Below are positions 61,211-64,000 of a stretch of DNA of 64,000 bases, piece after piece. The stretch spans positions 682,001 through 746,000 of the forward strand of contig JAMXBD010000642.1 of NCBI GenBank assembly GCA_024138025.1, given 5' to 3'. The notes below the pieces were generated by a model. The model was given only the letters and a program-made list of their open reading frames with translations, did not search any database and was not told where the DNA came from. This DNA comes from Combretum micranthum. Its lineage: Eukaryota > Streptophyta > Magnoliopsida > Myrtales > Combretaceae. Made by a program: the position numbers and the translations under genes. Numbering within the stretch: position 1 is the first letter of the stretch; the number at the start of each line of letters is the position of its first letter.

Positions 61211-64000
61211 TGTAAACCCTAGAAATTTTCCACATTAGTACATGACTCTAAAGTAGAATGTATGAACTAGTTAGCAAACTTAGAGGCCAATAAAAACCTA
61301 AGAATAGATCAATGCATTGAATTTGGCTAGATAAGGATCTAGAAATCGAATAAAGAACTTCTTTGACCCTAATTGATGCCAAAAACGAGATTTCATATCT
61401 TGAATGGATAATTCAAGATATGATTAAAGGAAATCTAAATTTTCAAACTCGAAACTTGTTACACAAATAGATTAAATAGAAAAAAAAAATATAAATATAG
61501 AAATTAAATAACTACTTTTGAACTCAACAATGATTTGAGACTAGAACAATGAGTAGTAATGAGCCTATGGATGGATTTAAAACCTAAATTCAAGATTCCT
61601 AGATAGTATTAAACACTATTAATAAGATTTGATAATAGGTAACAAAAACCAAAGATATATAGATAATTTAGCTTCTATATCAAATGCGATATTAAGTAGT
61701 TAATCAACTACGCTTATAGATAGGAAACGTAAAGATAAACCGTTAGAATTATGAATACACAATAAAAACATAAACTGATGTATAACTAAAGATCTAGACA
61801 TCAAATAAATAATTGAATCACACCATTGTTCTAATTAGGATTTTCTTAAGCTATTGGAGCCTAAAACAAAAATTGACCTAATGAGTTTAGGAAACCCTAA
61901 TTGCGGGAGATAAAATTCTAAAAATAATTAATCACATAAATTTAAAACTTGAAGTTGTATAGTTTGATAATCCAAGTATTTTGTAGAATCATATAAAAAT
62001 ATTTTTGTACAAAAACTCTCAAATATTAGCTAATTTGTACCCGTATTATTATACTATCCTAAAACTAAGTTAATTAACTACTAATATTATATATAATAAT
62101 TGTTGTATTGTTTTTCGGCTGCAAATTGTGATGAAGGGTTAGTCATCTTGAAATGAGTGAACCGAAATTGCTCAAATAATGTATTGTTAGGTCAACAAAA
62201 TCAACCTTAGAAGCCAATCAAACCTTGCCAACACAACTCCACATTTATGACAATGAGAATAACTGATAAAACAATGACAAAACGAAGAAATTTGGATCAA
62301 AATTTCGGGTAAAATGCTGTCGCAAAGCTCCTTCTTTTGCTTTCTATATATATATAATATATATGTTTAAGGCACTTAATGTAGAAACAAACAACACTAA
62401 ACACTCTCAATTTTCCAAATCAAACCTACTCTTAATCAATAGCCAAAACGATCTAAAACAAAAATCAACTCATCCAAAACAATCCAATCCGAACCAAGGA
62501 AAAATATAATATGAAAAACGCTTGAAACAAGCTTGAGGTAAGTTAATGTAATTCGAATGGTTTTCTTTTAAAACTAAGGATTGGAACTGACTTTTGATAA
62601 TCATAGGAACATAACCAACACGAAAACAAGCTTTGAATTCCATCGAATTGGCTCAACCAAGGAAAAATTCGAAAACCCTAGTTGTACTTTGCTAGAATCG
62701 AAATTTAAGAATATATGCTTGTAGAAGCGTTAGGAGTTGTTGTATGTATATATACATGATATAGAAACACTTAGGAATGGTTTGAGAATGTTTTTGATGT
62801 AGAAAATTTAAGAAATAAGACCTGTTTTATCGGGGAAGATGATGAACAATGCAAACACTGTTCATAAGTCGGCAGTGTAAACGTCCAATGCCGGCGGCTT
62901 ACAAGGGTAGGCGGCTGTGTAGAGATGGCTTACACTAGAACAGAAGCTACGTAAAACTTATTTTCACGTAAAATGAACGAACGCCGGCTATCTGGGATTA
63001 TACGCTGGCGGCGTAAAGTCTAGCGTACGTGGAAAGCTGACGGCTTTCAAGCCGTCACAAACAATACGAAATAATATGTAAAACAAAAGAACATCGGCAC
63101 CTGGTTTCAATGCCGGTGGCATAAGAGCCGGCGTACAAACTGTTTCCATTTTATACAATCTGTATTTCACGGATGAATAATTATATAATAATTATAATTA
63201 TATTATATATTTATATGTCAAATAGAAGTTATTAAATGGAAAAATAACAAATATTAGAATAATTTGGTTATATTTTATAATTCTTAAAACCCTAGAATTA
63301 TATAAAATATTAAGTGTTAATAACAACAATAAATAATCAAATAGTTGTTCTATGTAGATAAAATAGGTAAGAATGAAAATTGAAATAAGCTAAATTTACT
63401 ATTAATGTGACTTTTAAAAATGACAAAATAATTATATGAAATAATGATAGGAGAAACATGACAATACTAAGTATTAAAAATGAATATGATTTACTATAAT
63501 GAGTCAGGTTTAGAATAACATTAAATTAGTATTAATACCTACAAAAACTTGATAAATATCAATTTTGGACACCAAACACGTATAGGAGTTTAGTTATCTA
63601 ATCTATATTATATTGATGAATACTTTATTCATCTCAATAGGTGACTTTGATACCATAGAGGGTCTTCCGGTGGATTATTACGATTAAGTCACCATGAGCA
63701 GGTGAGTAATTCAGTCATATTATACTGTTTGTGCTTGTAAATAGCTGAATATGTAATGCAAAGACAGTAATAATAAAATGAATGTTGTGATCTGATTGTA
63801 TAATTGTTAATCTACCATTACAAAAATGATAATACAATGGTTTGATGATGTGAAGTAATATTAAGATGATTGTATGTAATGTATGATCACCATGAAATTG
63901 AATAAGAACTAATGACTTATTAAAATAATCTGGTCATGCATTACATATACTGTATTATTGCATATATAAACGGGTAACAGCTACTACGTATTAATATTTC
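61211..64000 (+). mobile_element. LTR-type insertion in the Copia 3' LTR, runs past the window edge
   Basis: It starts TGTAAACCCTAG, the same kind of end as the minus-strand starts of the Gypsy LTRs at 8767 and 25209. A TATA-rich block (62345-62365) is followed by a C/A-rich leader, a CG-rich repeat block (62850-63150) and then very AT-rich sequence (63170-63240), the same order as in the LTR at 28491. No coding region is seen up to 64000. It may be a solo LTR or the left LTR of a full element. The right end lies outside the window. Confidence 0.55.
62850..63150. repeat. CG-rich GCCGGC repeats in the LTR-like insertion
   Basis: Irregular units contain GCCGGC, GCCGGCG or CGGCTT next to GTAA or TACAC, for example near 62890, 62982, 63005, 63045, 63105 and 63127. 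The CG content is far above the flanks. The minus-strand open frame here is a by-product. Its position matches the arrays in the other LTRs. Confidence 0.5.

Noticed and set aside
62988..63170. Minus-strand frame of 60 codons in a GC-rich stretch
   Set aside because: It lies in the CG-rich LTR repeat block and has no domain or gene context.

Overview
The window looks like nuclear DNA of a flowering plant, most likely a eudicot. It is very AT-rich, genes are sparse, and most of what can be recognised is repeat: LTR retrotransposon remnants of Gypsy and Copia type, foldback elements, a hAT-like element, SINE-like pieces and microsatellites. The few real genes are of plant type: an intronless ribonucleotide reductase small-subunit gene with an E2F-like site upstream, a small multi-exon gene with clean GT-AG introns, and a cytosolic-type tRNA-Leu(AAG). 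I cannot name the species.

Layout. 1-2640: AT-rich intergenic DNA with one inverted-terminal-repeat element and one unexplained GC-rich patch. 3678-8772: a Gypsy-type solo LTR with perfect TTATG duplications, carrying a second 1.54 kb solo LTR with perfect TCAAA duplications. 8773-14826: decayed repeat, another LTR-like piece with internal tandem repeats, an orphan CACTA-type end and a foldback element. 14827-18133: a minus-oriented solo LTR with TCTAA duplications, followed by a 1.16 kb foldback element. 19554-27577: an old terminal-inverted-repeat DNA transposon interrupted by an LTR, itself interrupted by a second copy of the first Gypsy LTR, so three levels of nesting. 28491-32571: a plus-oriented relative of the 14832-18128 LTR, containing a 576 bp hAT-like element with an 8 bp duplication.

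35300-46140 is the gene-bearing part: the RNR small subunit (35652-36641), an eight-exon conserved gene of unknown function (41089-44642) whose first exon appears to switch frame, and tRNA-Leu (46037-46117). 46140-53992 is non-coding with a few foldback elements. 53993-61210 is a decayed Ty1/copia element with both LTRs, primer binding site, gag, protease, integrase, RT, RNase H and polypurine tract; its 3' LTR is cut by another LTR element that begins at 61211 and runs off the right edge.

The genes do not form a pathway or operon. RNR R2 supplies dNTPs in S phase and its promoter fits that; the other two are independent housekeeping-type loci. I found no CRISPR array, no bacterial-type operon and no clearly new multigene system. 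The most unusual signals are the layered insertion history, the LTR-internal repeat arrays that occupy the same relative position in different LTRs but differ in sequence, and the frame switch in exon 1 of the conserved gene. All comparisons were made by eye, so percentages and alignments are approximate.
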